The notes under the pieces were generated by a model, which did no database searches, was not told the origin of the DNA, and worked only from the letters and a program-made list of their open reading frames with translations. Source: Rhopalosiphum padi (lineage: Eukaryota; Arthropoda; Insecta; Hemiptera; Aphididae). Taken from it: a DNA stretch of 64,000 nt. Location: assembly GCF_020882245.1 (NCBI RefSeq), contig NC_083597.1, positions 16,588,581-16,652,580 on the forward strand, read 5' to 3'. Below are positions 28,174 to 40,459 of the stretch, one piece after another. Position numbers and translations under genes: made by a program. The first letter of the stretch is position 1; each line of letters begins with the position of its first letter.

Positions 28174-30120
28174 CTTAATCTAATGACCTACCTACATGGA
28201 TATGCGTATGAGATAATTGGTGGATACAATTTAAGCCGCAATGATAGTTCAGTTTAATAAAATGGTACAATAAATGATCTTTGATGACTAGTTAGTAGTT
28301 ATGATATCAAACGATACTTGTATTACGACAAATCATAGTAGATAGTTGAACGCTCGACCAAAAATTCCAAGACAGGTGTATCGAAAAAATATGAAAAATG
28401 TATTCATTTTAGTTTTTCCGATCTTTGTGAAACGCTATAAATTCGAATAGAGCGGGCTCAGGTTTAATACTTTCGACGACAGGTTCTCATAAAATATATG
28501 TACATTGTACATACAATGTAATATATTCGGTACCATCATCGTCCCGAAGGGGAATGCTAAGCACACGCCGATGAGTGCCACCGCGTCTATATTTTTCTTT
28601 TTACAACACATTTGCTTAATATATTATATAAAATACAGACTGTAATTTTTTTTTCTATTTTCAATTAAAAAAAAAAACTTTTATAAGAATTTCAATTTAA
28701 TCATTATAATTGATGCTTAGAACACTTGTAGAGAACGTTTAGAATACCGAATTGTTTTTTAAACGATTTATAAAAAACTTATGTCGTAAGTTTAAAAACT
28801 CGATTAACATAAACCATATTTTATTATGGTTGACTGAATTGATCATGTTAAAATAATTTCTTATTGTAATATTTTGATGTAAATTGAAAACCGTTCAGAT
28901 ATTTTAATCAAAATTATTAGCATCAGATGATTATCTCCAAGTGGCTAAAAACATTCGTAGGTGAAACCACCGTTGTCTAAAATATGCCAACTACAATATT
29001 AAAATTGACAAATAGCTATTATGATAATGCTAGGACGGTATGTACGATATTATTATAATTTATAACACGATATACCAGAAACCAACTGCATCACATAAGA
29101 TAAGGAATGAAATCTGCATTTAATCGTCGCACAATACGTCGTTGCACGAGCGATTTTTGGCATCGTACTGATGATATATTATACGCGTGTAGCGTTATGG
29201 AAATTTCGTGTGATACATCATTCGAGTGAGTATTTTAAATACGATCTGATTTCGCTGGTATTGTTTGTATTGTTTTATGTACTTATACCTTATTTAGTAT
29301 GTATAATCTATATATTATAGAACGACGAATGACACAGGAAGAATATCGTCAACCCAAACACGCGTGTATCATGTTTAATGTATAATGTATAAAGAAAAAC
29401 ATACACATCCAATGCTATGTCATACTGAAAATTTACTTTAATTTTTACTTATTGAATCTTAAAAATAAATCAATAACTCGTTATATATTTGTACACGGAA
29501 TCGTTAATTAAGTATCTTCCCTAGTTATTATGATCTGAAGATAACATTATATATTCAACAAAACCAAATCAAAAATCTATACTAATAATAATGCGAAAAA
29601 AATAAGTATGTATTTAAAAATGATTTAAAATTATGTATTTTGTCTATATGTTGCAATTTTTTTTAAATTTCACTCAACTAATATCGTTTAAATCGGAAAC
29701 ACAATCATATAATCAAATAGAATTAGATCAACCAATGCTAAAAATTCAAATTGTCAAAGGTAAAAATTGCATAATATGATCGAAGTAACGAAACTATGAT
29801 AACATTTTAGTAATAACAAAATAATTCAGAGGAAACCCAATTTTTGTCAAAATTGTAAATGCTTAAGTATACTGTGTTAAGTAAATTTTGACCTTAATAT
29901 AAACTTCTTTACTTCTTTTTTTTTTTAATCGAAAACTACTCTTAATTCTAATTGTTAAACCAAAAATGGGATGCATATAATTTGAAATTTCTGAATTGTT
30001 TTAATTTTTGTACTATTATTCTAAAAATATTATATGTTTGAGGTTTTAATCTCAGAGTAAATCAGGCATTCGAATCCATTTGCCTATGTAAAATGTTATC
30101 CTACCTATGTTATGAATCAA
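28174..30120. other. Intergenic stretch, nothing recognised
   Basis: Alternates moderately GC-rich patches (28.34-28.6, 29.08-29.25 kb) with AT-rich DNA. No supported exon, RNA gene or intact element. Confidence 0.5.
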
Positions 30121-30400
30121 ATGATAATCACCACATAGACCACAAAATTCAAACGTTAAATCAGCTAGCATCTTACTTCACCTAAAAATTTAAAATCATC
30201 AAAATTCACTATCCAAACTCTCCTTCTTCCCGCACCATCCTCAAAAACTCTAAAAAGATGCTGGCCTAGGGATCAACTTCAGCACTAACAAATCAACTTG
30301 TCATATAGTGCTTGGATCTGTCATTTCTGCTATTGTAATCATGTTTTATATAAACTTGAATAGATTTTAATAATACTTAAAAAAAATAATAATAATCATA
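30121..30400 (+). mobile_element. Probable non-LTR retrotransposon 3' end remnant
   Basis: The base composition here is unlike the surroundings: a C-rich + strand with CCAAACTCTCCTTCTTCCCG and CTGGCCTAGGGATCAACTTC. It runs into TAGATTTTAATAATACTTAAA and a short A-rich (AAT)n tail at about 30378-30397. The C-rich 3' region ending in an A-rich microsatellite is typical of decayed LINE 3' ends. No intact frame remains, so the family is not assigned. Confidence 0.35.
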
Positions 30401-33400
30401 TATAAATAAAATAGACCTTAATATCGAAAACATAAAATGTAAAATAAATGTGCCATATACGAGTAGTTAAGTACTTAAAACTTTTAGGTTAAAAGTCGTT
30501 TATTTTAAATATAATTTATCGGCGTAAGAATTTTATATCACCACAAGAGCTTAACATAATAATTCCGTGTATTATAAAATAATAAAATATAGTTTTTAAG
30601 AATACTAAAAATTCCAAAAATCAAAAATTTGAATTAAAAGATTCTTAAAAATAACCGCGAGATATATGTTTATTTGATAATTTATTCTTTTTTCTTGTGA
30701 CGAACTACATATCGTAGCACGGAAAGTTGCAGACGATATATCAAATACCTATTGGCACGCTCCGTAATGCGACGACGACAACCATTCGTGTTTATTTTGT
30801 TCGTGTATTATTAGTTATTACATTTCATATACACGCGTACCTATAATATATGTGCGCATAGATCATTCAAAAGGATGATGTGTGCATATCATTAGCCTAA
30901 ACGTGCTCTAGGGTATCGTATTCTGAACGGTTTGGTGGCGGTGTTGGCGGTGGAATAACATAATAATATATGTGATGAATATATATGGACGTGCGTGGGG
31001 TGTGTGAGATATATATAGAGGAAAAGAGAGAAATAGAGAGATACAGAGACAAATTCTATCCCCCTTCTGACCAGATAATATACCATTGTATATACACACG
31101 TATACGGTAGGCAGTGCAGTCAATTGCTATAATGCATTCACGAGTATTTGGGGTTCTTTTTTTCATATTTACTTTTTAGTTTTTAAGCCTGTCCCGAGGG
31201 CTGACGTTTTCTCTTATCTACTACGTTTGTTTGTGTGTATATATAGTACGTGCATAGGACGTACAATTGACGGCCTCCACCCACCTACAACCGACAGGCC
31301 ATACGCTCACACACCGTAACCACGGAGTGTACGATTTAGCTAGAAAACGTATGTGCAAAGGGATCGGCTTTAGCGGAGGAATACGAGAGTGGTGTGCGCT
31401 GTATGAAATGTATACGAATAATGTAATATATCCGGAAAAACGTCATAACCGGAAATCGCTCGTTGTACCTTGTCAGTAATAGTAATAATAATACAGTAAG
31501 AGTTTCCTTTATACTCGTAAAACATCGGCAGACAGCTGCTATCCGTTTATAGATTATAATATGTGGAGCTCACGTATATATTTTGTACTTAAGTAAACGA
31601 CTACAAAACGACCGCGTTATTTAAAAGGATGATGTTAATATTATTCTTGAACCAATTACACATGCCTTCGCACATACGCCGGAAACTCAAGTGATTTCCC
31701 ACCGGGTGCCCGGGACTTATTTCATTTAATCTTGATCAATAGCGAAAATGTGTCGGACGAGTTTTATACTTTTGTGTTGAAAAATCGAATATAAGCGAGC
31801 GATTTTTATCTTGTAACTGTACGTATAGTATTGATATAACATTATTATCTACGATTTAAATAAATTAAAATGAAATAATATTTTAAACGGTATTATAAAA
31901 TCGTACTCCAATCAACCGTCGAAGAATTCAATAACTAAACTATGATTTTAACGCGACACGTTATTAATAATAATAGTACGTCTTTTAAGAAAACAAAACG
32001 AAATAGACATTATACATTTTATTATACGAACTCGTTAAACATCGCATTATAGAAAGAAAAAAACTATATTTCTTTGTAAAAATATAATATCTTGTTTGAG
32101 TAAATAATGTAAAATTATTGTATTTTTATGCATTATAATATTTGAATTATGTCTATTTTTTAAAAGTAAGTTATTGCAATCTAAATATAATCTTCACAAA
32201 ATGTAGAATAATGTTTAAGATATATCACTAATTTATGCAGTTTAAAAAATATATATTTGAAGTTAAAACAAAAGTAGGTATATCTAATATTTTTTCGCTT
32301 TTCGACGAATATTTAAAACAATATAAATGGTAATACAGCTTAACTATAACAACTATTCTAATTGATTCCATTATGTATATCGCTAAAAATCTGACAATCG
32401 TGTTCTTCGAACACTCACGCTCAAAGTGATTTCACTCAAACCTAAATATTCAATGACCAAAGTATTTTTTTTAATATACAATAAAAACCGATAATTTGAT
32501 TCATCAGTAAAATGATCCGTTACCGATATAATATAATATTGAAAAGTATAAATCTATAAAACGGTTATGCCGTATAAAATTCGGTAAAGTTTACTTTGTC
32601 CTGCGGATAAGTGTTTTGAATTGTATTGACTATAATATCACGCCTCATACGTGGCTTTAAAACGATATTTCAAAAATCAAGAAAACCGCTATCAACTCTC
32701 TGAAAACAGAGAATTGTGCATCAATTTTTAAGTAAATCTTTAGTAGTTTTCAGGGAACGAGTGACAAAGACTGTACGTTTTAATATCGATGTGCACCGTA
32801 TCACACACACATAAGTCCGTTTAATAATTTCGATGTGTACGACACGATTCGTAATATATGTAAATTATAATTATTGAAATAGCGTTCGTCATCGGTTAAT
32901 CGCATTACCTATTAATAACGGCCGACATCGCCAACCGTTCGTATTGTACCTATGTACATATTATAATATACACGTCACGAAAGACGCGACCGTGTCACAC
33001 CTCCCGACACGATACGCAGACATTTTCCGTCTTACCGCACCTCAATAAAATATGTACGCACGCCGATTAAACAACAATACGTCGTTGTTCGCGCGCAATA
33101 TTCCTTTGCGCGTATTTCAAAGAACTGTATACCTCACATGCGGATGCGTCCGCAAAATTGCACACCCGAGGACGCCTCAGAAATGTGTCCCCGTCTCCTT
33201 TTCCTACGCATATCGTTGTTTTCCTTCATTTCTTTTTTCTTCCCGTCTTCCTATTTTATTTTATTTTTCACTGCCAAACTCTACGTACCTAATGGAATTC
33301 CGAAAATTCAGCCGGATACGCTTGCACGAATACTTTTGACACCGACCGGTAAACGTTTTCTGGGGAAAAATTAATTTTTGCTTATTTCCATTTCAAACGA

Positions 33401-35147
33401 ATTCCGGAAAACGCCTTACATCGAGCATTCCGACGATAGTTGTGCGATATGTATGTCGGATTTTGATTAGTTTATTATTATTTTTTGTTCTCGTCGCGCC
33501 TGGAAAACAAACGTATTTTCAAAACAGAATATAATGGACCATGTGTTATACAACCGGCGACGGCGTCCTATGCGCTGCAAAAGTCAATATGACATTGCTT
33601 TCCGGTTCCTATTTTTACGTGTTAACGTCGTATTTTCTGGTAGACTGGATCGATCGCGAAACAAATGTCAAATTATTTTTTATTTAATGTAAAATACACC
33701 GAATTCCGTTTTATGTGTACAGACTGCAGTCATGGGTCGACGGACACGTTTTAATTTTATATTTAATCAAACGTCTTTTCGTGAAGACTATACGATGGAA
33801 ATATATAAATAACTTACAGTTTTCATACCATTGTTGGACCGGTCGATAAACACGTATTACGATTAGTTTACAATCCAGCGGTTCATCAAAATGTAACTAT
33901 TTATTTAAATTAACAAATTTATGAACCGTAATGAAAAACATCAAAAGTGTGATTTGTGAATTATAATATTGGTACTAAAACAAATCACTGTTATTCGTCC
34001 GGAATTCTTTACACGCGGCCTATAATAAAAATTTTAATTAACATACAATAAATTGTATTTTCGATTTTCGATTTTTAAAACTAAAAACCATAAGTGTAAT
34101 GTACTAGCTGCATTAAGATAAAAAAAAAAACAATTTTAAAGAGCTAAAATTATTTCATTTTAGAAGTACACTTTATATATTGTTTTAAAACAATGGGTCG
34201 CGGATTTATCAAATACTCGAGGGTAAAGAGAGGGGTGTACACGGCTTATGATATAAAGCTATTTATACTGTTATAACTACTGGGAAAACTTTAAAAATAA
34301 TGATAATTTATTCAAACATGTAGTTATATCCGTTTTATGAAATAAATTATCTGTTATGCATGTACTTAGTAATAACTTATTATAAACATTTTAAATCTGA
34401 TTCAACCATAAGAATATAAGTGAGTACCCAGTTTAAAAATAATATATTGAATACAGGTGGTATATTTTAATTAAAGAATGAATATATTAAATAGTTAAAT
34501 ATCATAACGTATCCCACCGCATATTCTTAATCTGTGTATTAGGATATTTATTTTTAAAGTACTTAAAGGAAATACATTTATAACTTAAATGTATACTTAT
34601 AATACCGCTCAGATTTATATTTAATTATACAATTCAATTTTATATTTTATTTTTTGTAAACATTTTTTGTTAATACTCTAACTTGTTTTTGGTGATATGA
34701 ATTAATGAAATTTCAACCAAAATACTTCATTGAATTATAATATTTAAAACTTTTAAATACGATGGATTTTAAAAGTTTATTGTATGTTTATATTACACTA
34801 AATTGAGTTTCCATTTAAAACATTTCAAACGAAAAGTATAATTATATATAGCCTCATATATATTTACTAAAATACAGACATTCGTCTTCGGCAAAAGAAG
34901 AAAGACTTATTGAAGTACATCAACATTAAACATTATTTCATTTATAAATTAACTTTTATAATGTACACATTTTTCTCAATTAAATGTTTCAATGGTTACG
35001 AAGTAAAATCTAGAGACTAAAAATTTTTTATGTAAATTTCAAAAAAATATAGACAATTCAACTATAATTGTAGTAGGTTAATAAGCTTGGTATAATTACA
35101 TAAAATAATTAAGTTAAAGGAAATTTAATTATATTAAATGGACTCAA
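30401..35147. other. GC-richer intergenic sector without supported coding sequence
   Basis: 30.7-31.5 and 32.6-33.8 kb are visibly richer in CG dinucleotides and hold several overlapping 60-95-codon frames on both strands, none with a domain. A purine-rich GAGA stretch lies at about 31017-31054 and a pyrimidine-rich TTTCTTTTTTCTTCCC stretch near 33230. These may be regulatory or a decayed gene; the sequence alone does not decide. Confidence 0.4.
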
Positions 35148-35340
35148 TTTTTTTTTTTTTTTTTGTAATAAAGCTTCATATTTTTATTGGCCCTTATCAA
35201 TTAATAAAATAAGTAAGTATAATATTACTTTCATTGTATAAATTACAAATTTACTTAGATAAAAATGTATATTATGTGGTTATATTAAAAAACATGATAC
35301 ATAATACATATACGATACATATACGCATTGTATAGATTAT
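35148..35340 (-). mobile_element. Retroposon 3' end on the minus strand (poly(A) tail read as T17)
   Basis: On the minus strand the sequence reads GGGCCAATAAAAATATGAAG then CTTTATTAC followed by an A17 run, so an AATAAA signal sits about 20 nt before a poly(A) tail. This is the shape of a LINE 3' end, SINE or processed copy inserted by target-primed reverse transcription. The upstream body is AT-rich with TACATATACGATACATATAC-type short repeats and no readable protein. The 5' limit is not visible. Confidence 0.4.
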
Positions 35341-35375
35341 TCGTACAAAATAAAAATCATAAGTACCATCTATAC

Positions 35376-35575
35376 CAGGGATTCTCAAACTTTTATAAAC
35401 ACTGTACCCCTTTTTATCAATACATTTTTTTGGGTACCCCTTCTTAGTTACTTAACTAAAATATATATATATAAAAATTTAAAGACTTACATACATATTG
35501 GCCAGACTTGTACCGCTTAAAAAATTTCGAGTACCCCAAGGGGTACGCGTACCATAGTTTGAGAAACACTGACTG
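35376..35575. mobile_element. hAT-type MITE with perfect 8-bp target-site duplication
   Basis: This 200-bp element begins CAGGGATTCTCAAAC and ends GTTTGAGAAACACTGACTG, so its ends are inverted (terminal CAG...CTG). It is flanked on both sides by ATCTATAC (35368-35375 and 35576-35583), an exact 8-bp duplication. The 8-bp duplication and the CAG...TTCTCAAAC end are typical of hAT superfamily elements. The interior has inverted GTACCCCTT/AAGGGGTAC blocks and no coding capacity, so it would need a transposase from elsewhere. The exact duplication suggests a relatively young insertion. Confidence 0.85.
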
Positions 35576-35583
35576 ATCTATAC

Positions 35584-38439
35584 TATCAATAGACATACTT
35601 ATTGGCTATTATACAACAGTGTTTATGACATAAAAAAATATATTTTGTACGTTTTATTATAAACAAATAACAATATTATTAGGTAATACTTTAAAAACTT
35701 ACATAAGACGCTAGGTTTTCATATTATAATAAATTATAATTATTATATCCCATTCATTTAACATCATAAAAATATTATAGACATTGAACGTATTTAATGT
35801 CAAAACTTAATATTTTTATACAGCGATCCACAAGTCACTAATAGTTAATATTAAATCACGTCTTTTCAAAAAAAAAATTAAAAAAATACTCCGTCTAATT
35901 ATGTAGGTATACCATTTTTAAAACGCTTACTCAATACAATAGAGTTATATAAATGTATAATATAATTTATTTCTGCAGATTAAAAAGTTTCATTTAAATT
36001 TTCATTAAGTATCCATATTCTATAATATTGTTAACGGGAAGGTGATTTTTTTTTTTTTTTACAATTATAATTGGCATATTTACATTGCATTATAAGCAAC
36101 GTAATTTAAAATAACACAACAAAAAAAATCAGGATATAGACACTGATTGTTGAGCACACAAGACGTTTTTGTTGTTTTGGCCCATAATAGTAGCGGTATA
36201 TTAAAATGTTATATCGGAATTAATGTAATAAAAAAAAAGTGATTCTGAGCTTATGAAAGTTTAAGGTTCTACCTTTTTAAAAATATAATAAATACAAATA
36301 TCTTTTGTATTATTACCGGCAGTGTCATTAATGGATGACTGCTTACACCAAAGATTATCACGAAAATTTTATATTTTTATTATTATCAGTTCATTAGCGT
36401 GATTAATTAATATAAATATAAAATATGTATCCCATTAAACAGATATAATGTTAGTGCTCCTTAGGAATAGATCATCTCCTTTAAAAAAGAAAAAAATATA
36501 TCATTAATACATATAGTAGAAAAAAAGAAACGCCATTACACATTTTATCAAATTAAAAAATTACAAAACCTATCATTAGATGTTTGTTGTAAGTCCAGGT
36601 TCCTTAAATATTTTAAACAATAAACTAAAATTCAATTTACAATTTTAAAATTATTTTATAACCCTTTAGTACTTATGTGTAATAACCTTACATTACTTTT
36701 AATACCGATAAATGCTTTATTTTATAATGATTCTGTTATAACTTAAAGATAAACTAAAAATAAATTAATTAATTCTATCCAGTTTTAAAAAATAACAGAA
36801 CATGAGTACCTAATAACTGTAATTTATGATATCATATTAGCAAATATTAAAAAAAATCAGTATAGACCGGTTGTTGGTCTTTGATCTTGCTGTGCTTTAA
36901 ATAACCACTAATGTAAAACCAGGATATTATTATTATACTGCTATTATAATAATATATTGATGATAATAATTTTAATAATAATATCCATCTCCTTATTAAC
37001 CAAATCAACAACAATAACTATTTATTAATAACTACTGACGGGGATAAATGGACGTATATAACGAGTATATAACTGTGTAAAGTGTATCTATGTTTAAAAT
37101 CCAAATAACCTACGAACTTTCAACTTCTATCTAAAATTGTGTATACTTAAAACTTATTAGAATTAATTACATTTAGTTACTGTTACACTTTTAAACAGTA
37201 ATAATTTTATTCAGTTCTTAAATCTTTTAAAATGAGTACTTAATATTCAAGTACAATATTTGCGTTAATACTTATAGAAGGTATTAATTGCATATTGCAG
37301 TATATTTACACGGTTGTTGAAAAACAATTATTATTAGTATCCATTTAGAATTAGTAACGATGCAATGCTTTAATAGAAAATATAAAAAAAAAACATATTT
37401 TATATGGCCATTATTACACTGCAGTGTGTGTTTGTAATGGGATCGAAAGCGATACCAAACTAAAATTATTTGATGAAAAAATAAGCGAATCGAGATAATC
37501 GGTTCACGCCCAATGGTGAAAAAGATAGGTGTGATTAAAAAGGTACTATCTAATTACAATGTCGTTATTATTACTTATATTTTCCGAGTTTAAAAGCTTT
37601 TCGAGTTTAACGAGAAATATTATGTGACGATAAAATGAGATTAACATTAAACCGTGCATCGAGAGAAATCGCTAACTTAAAGTACCGATAGGAAATTCTC
37701 AGCGGAACACATGTTTCGTCTGACATAAAGCACCGTGTAAATCTCTTCAGGTGCCTTAATCCAATAACACTCCTGTGTATTGTATCCATATCGTATTATT
37801 TTGCATCATAGAAAACGTACAATTTTCATATATTTCTGTACGACCAACAAAAGTACAGAATCCAAACAAAGAACAAATCAAAAATATTTTTTTTATCATA
37901 TTTGACTTATGTTTTGTCACACTCGCAGTAAAATACGGTCGCAGATAAACGTTGAATATTCCATGAAATATATTCATCACAATAATATTTATGAATAAAT
38001 TATATTCAGTATATGACTCTACGCGTGTATACTATATTTTAGAATTTTTTTTTTTCATTTATTTAATGCGTACATTAACATAAAATTGGAATAAGCATAT
38101 TTATAACTAGAACAATATATATATATAAATTATTTCTCATAACTATGTAGTGGCGAATTAAATGGTTTAAAATCATATATTATAAATCAAAATGTTGGTA
38201 TTTTGGTACAACAATAGTAACAGTAATATTATGTTAAGTTTAAGCTACTTATTCCACATAAATAATCGTAAATTCGTAAAAACAATAATAATTTTAAAAA
38301 TAAAAATGTCAACGTAGATTTTTTCAGTCAACAATATTATTATTGTGCTGGAATATTCAAATATTATAATTTTCAACGTAAACTTGTATACGCAAGCGTA
38401 ATACCTAATATAATATATGAGAATATAATATTACAAACG
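35584..38439. other. AT-rich DNA without a supported gene
   Basis: Includes a T16 run near 36044-36060 that may be another retroposon tail. The minus-strand frames at 37607-37789 and 37756-37980 have no domain. Nothing else seen. Confidence 0.5.
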
Positions 38440-39350
38440 CGACACCGATCGAGTCAGTATGATATCAGTTTTGGCGAAATTACAAAATCGCTGATGTGAA
38501 TATATAGGTGCGTGCGTCTTGTCACCGAATAAGTCCATCGATCATATTTTGACTATTATATTATAATACATTATGTATAATAAGCGCCGTTGTGAGGTGG
38601 CATGAGACATTAAGAATTAAGACTTATTGATAGCAACTGGGAACGGTGCGTCGACAATCATGAGCCAAATTGGCTCGCCGCCGCTCCGAAACGATTCTTG
38701 ACGACCTATTTACGGTAGTTGCCAAAGCGATGTGCCTGAGAAACGCGCACGGCCGACTTTTGGCGTGGTAAGCGCGTAGCGCCCGCAGGCGCAATTAATG
38801 ACGAGACGTCTAAGCTCCCCCCCCCCCTCGCGAACAAAAATAAATAAATAAACTAAAAACAAAAAAATAAAGCCCTCATCGGAAGATCCTAAAAAAAAAA
38901 ATTGTTTTGGACACGTTTAAGTTGAAAAACTTAAAATCATCGCAAGAATAGGTAAGCGTATTCGAACGACGCGAAGAACATCGATATTATATTATTTAAA
39001 CCCGTTGTGCGATAATAATAATATTATGACGACCGGGGCGGAAACCGCTCGGAAATTAAACTGCAAAAGTCTGCGGGATAATACTCTGGACAATCGTCCT
39101 CGCACAAAACGGCCCGAACAGATAAATTTTCCTACGCAAGCTGAACTGTTCGAGAGGGTGGATTTCGTTTGTTTTATTGCCCGAGCCACGAGGTATCTAT
39201 AATATATATGCACATTATGTATGTCCGTATTAAATATAGTGACCCTGCAAAGTCCGAGAAATATCCGGCGGCTGACAATACGCACCGCTCCCACCTCCCC
39301 ACCCAAACTGGATTTCGCAGGTAGATTTTCCCGTCGTCGTCGTACGTTTA
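38440..39350. other. GC/CpG-rich patch upstream of the IGFBP exon; candidate promoter or 5' exon region
   Basis: In an AT-rich setting this patch holds GC-rich blocks (GCTCGCCGCCGCTCCGAAAC, AAGCGCGTAGCGCCCGCAGG), a C12 run near 38816-38827, a perfect GAGCCAAATTGGCTC palindrome at 38662-38676 and a donor-like GTG|GTAAGC near 38766. A + frame opens with ATG at 39026 (MTTGAETARKLNCK...) and ends before a GTATCT at about 39193. It lies 1-1.8 kb upstream of the IGFBP exon on the same strand, so it could contain the first exon of that gene. No protein domain is recognised, and this is inference from composition and position. Confidence 0.3.
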
Positions 39351-39351
39351 T

Positions 39352-39750
39352 ACAGGGTGCTTCACTAAGCATCATACGCGACCATTTTTTTTCAATTGTT
39401 AATTATTAATTTATTAGCTATTACTATTTTAGTTATTAAATATGCATTTTTTAAATGTCACATTTTCAAATTCTTAAGATGTTTTGTACTACTTAAGGAC
39501 TAACTTGTGGAAATACAAACCTCAGTTTTTCAAAAGCGAAACTTCTTTTTTACTGTAAATTATTTAGCGAATAATTTTTCTGAAAATGTTGATAAGGAAA
39601 CCCTTTAAGTAGTACAAAAAAATCTCAAGGGTTTAAAAATATGTTCTTTACGTATATTTAAACATTCCGAAAAATCAAAATCAGAATTTTGATAAATCTA
39701 TTACTAAATTAGAAATTTGTGTTGTGCATGCTTAATGAATTACAATGTGT
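39352..39750. mobile_element. Foldback MITE with ACAGGGTG end
   Basis: The element begins ACAGGGTGCTTCACTAAGCAT, and its other end near 39725-39750 (GCATGCTTAATGAATTACAATGTGT) is a decayed inverted copy. The whole unit of about 400 bp is roughly symmetrical about 39551: TTGTACTACTTAA at 39485 is mirrored by TTAAGTAGTACAA at 39605. There is no coding capacity. It lies between the GC-rich patch at 38.4-39.4 kb and the IGFBP exon. The end sequence resembles that of the element at 53.06 kb, suggesting one family. Confidence 0.55.
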
Positions 39751-40179
39751 GTTTATAAATATATAGTGGATAATAAATTGGGTATATTACAGAGCGTTAC
39801 TAAAATAGTAACAGGCAAATGTTATTTACTCGATAACTATATTATATGTACGAGTATACCTATCCTTATAAATTTTTTTTCCATATTAAAAAAAAAAATT
39901 TCTTTATGATATAATAAATATACAATTTAAATATTATGTAACATTCAGAAGAACGACTAAGTTACATAATTGGATATTTACATTTTGTCAGTCGTATCAA
40001 TTACACTCTGTATAATCTTCTCGTTAACCGCATAGGTGCGCCCACTCTTCAGCCATTGAATTTATGTCGTATTCACGTATATCTAATATTATATTATATC
40101 GTACCTACCTATGACTATACCGATATATGTATGTACACATATATATATATATTAATCATTATAGACAATCAATAAATCG

Positions 40180-40248
40180 ATGTTCTATCAAACAATTTTT
40201 TTATTTTTTTCGTTTACTATCTTTTTTTTATGTTTCGCCCACACGCAG
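40180..40248 (+). other. Candidate in-frame start with a signal-peptide-like segment, or intron polypyrimidine tract
   Basis: An ATG at 40180 is in frame with the IGFBP exon and would add MFYQT, a hydrophobic core of about 15 residues (IFLFFSFTIFFLCFA) and then HTQ before the domain. This looks like a signal peptide with small residues at -3 and -1 of a possible cleavage site after CFA. The same bases form an excellent polypyrimidine tract plus CAG acceptor, and T-rich DNA reads as Phe/Leu/Ser in this frame by default. Both readings are possible. I slightly favour the splice-acceptor reading because CCN genes usually carry the signal peptide on a separate exon. Confidence 0.35.
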
Positions 40249-40459
40249 GTTCGGTCCCACTGCGCCTACCCGTGCCAGTGCGCCAACAGGGACCCGGTTT
40301 GCGAACCGGGCGTGCCGCACACCCGCGACGGATGCGGTTGCTGTCCCGTGTGCGCCCGACAGGACGGAGACCCGTGCGACGGCATTGCCGTGTGTGACCA
40401 AAGGAAAGGTCTGGTATGCCAGTACGACGACTACTACAGCCCGGCCGGCATATGCAGAG
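40249..40459 (+). CDS. Internal exon encoding the IGFBP domain of a CCN-family-like secreted protein (partial gene)
   Basis: This exon encodes about 70 residues with 12 cysteines, spaced as in the N-terminal IGFBP module of CCN matricellular proteins (CTGF/Cyr61/Nov; Drosophila Ccn). Visible landmarks in order are HCAYPCQC, a C-EPGV turn, the hallmark DGCGCCPVCARQ, GDPC, CDQRKGLVC and a closing GIC. Family members are secreted, modular proteins that bind growth factors and matrix. The exon is far more GC-rich than its AT-rich flanks. It is preceded by a long T/C tract ending in CAG at 40246-40248 and followed by the donor GAG|GTAGGT at 40459/40460. The upstream boundary is phase 0 and the downstream one phase 1. 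No VWC, TSP1 or C-terminal knot exon was seen up to 64 kb, so those would lie beyond the window. The domain assignment is strong; membership of CCN rather than another IGFBP-domain family rests on the cysteine spacing and the PCQC/DGCGCC/KGL pattern. Confidence 0.85.

Noticed and set aside
30060..30090. ATTCGAATCC as a possible tRNA T-arm
   Set aside because: No matching acceptor stem, D-arm or anticodon arm can be drawn around it.
38992..39375. 127-codon minus-strand frame rich in Arg and Ser
   Set aside because: It runs across the GC-rich patch and into the end of the foldback MITE; Arg-richness follows from local CG content.
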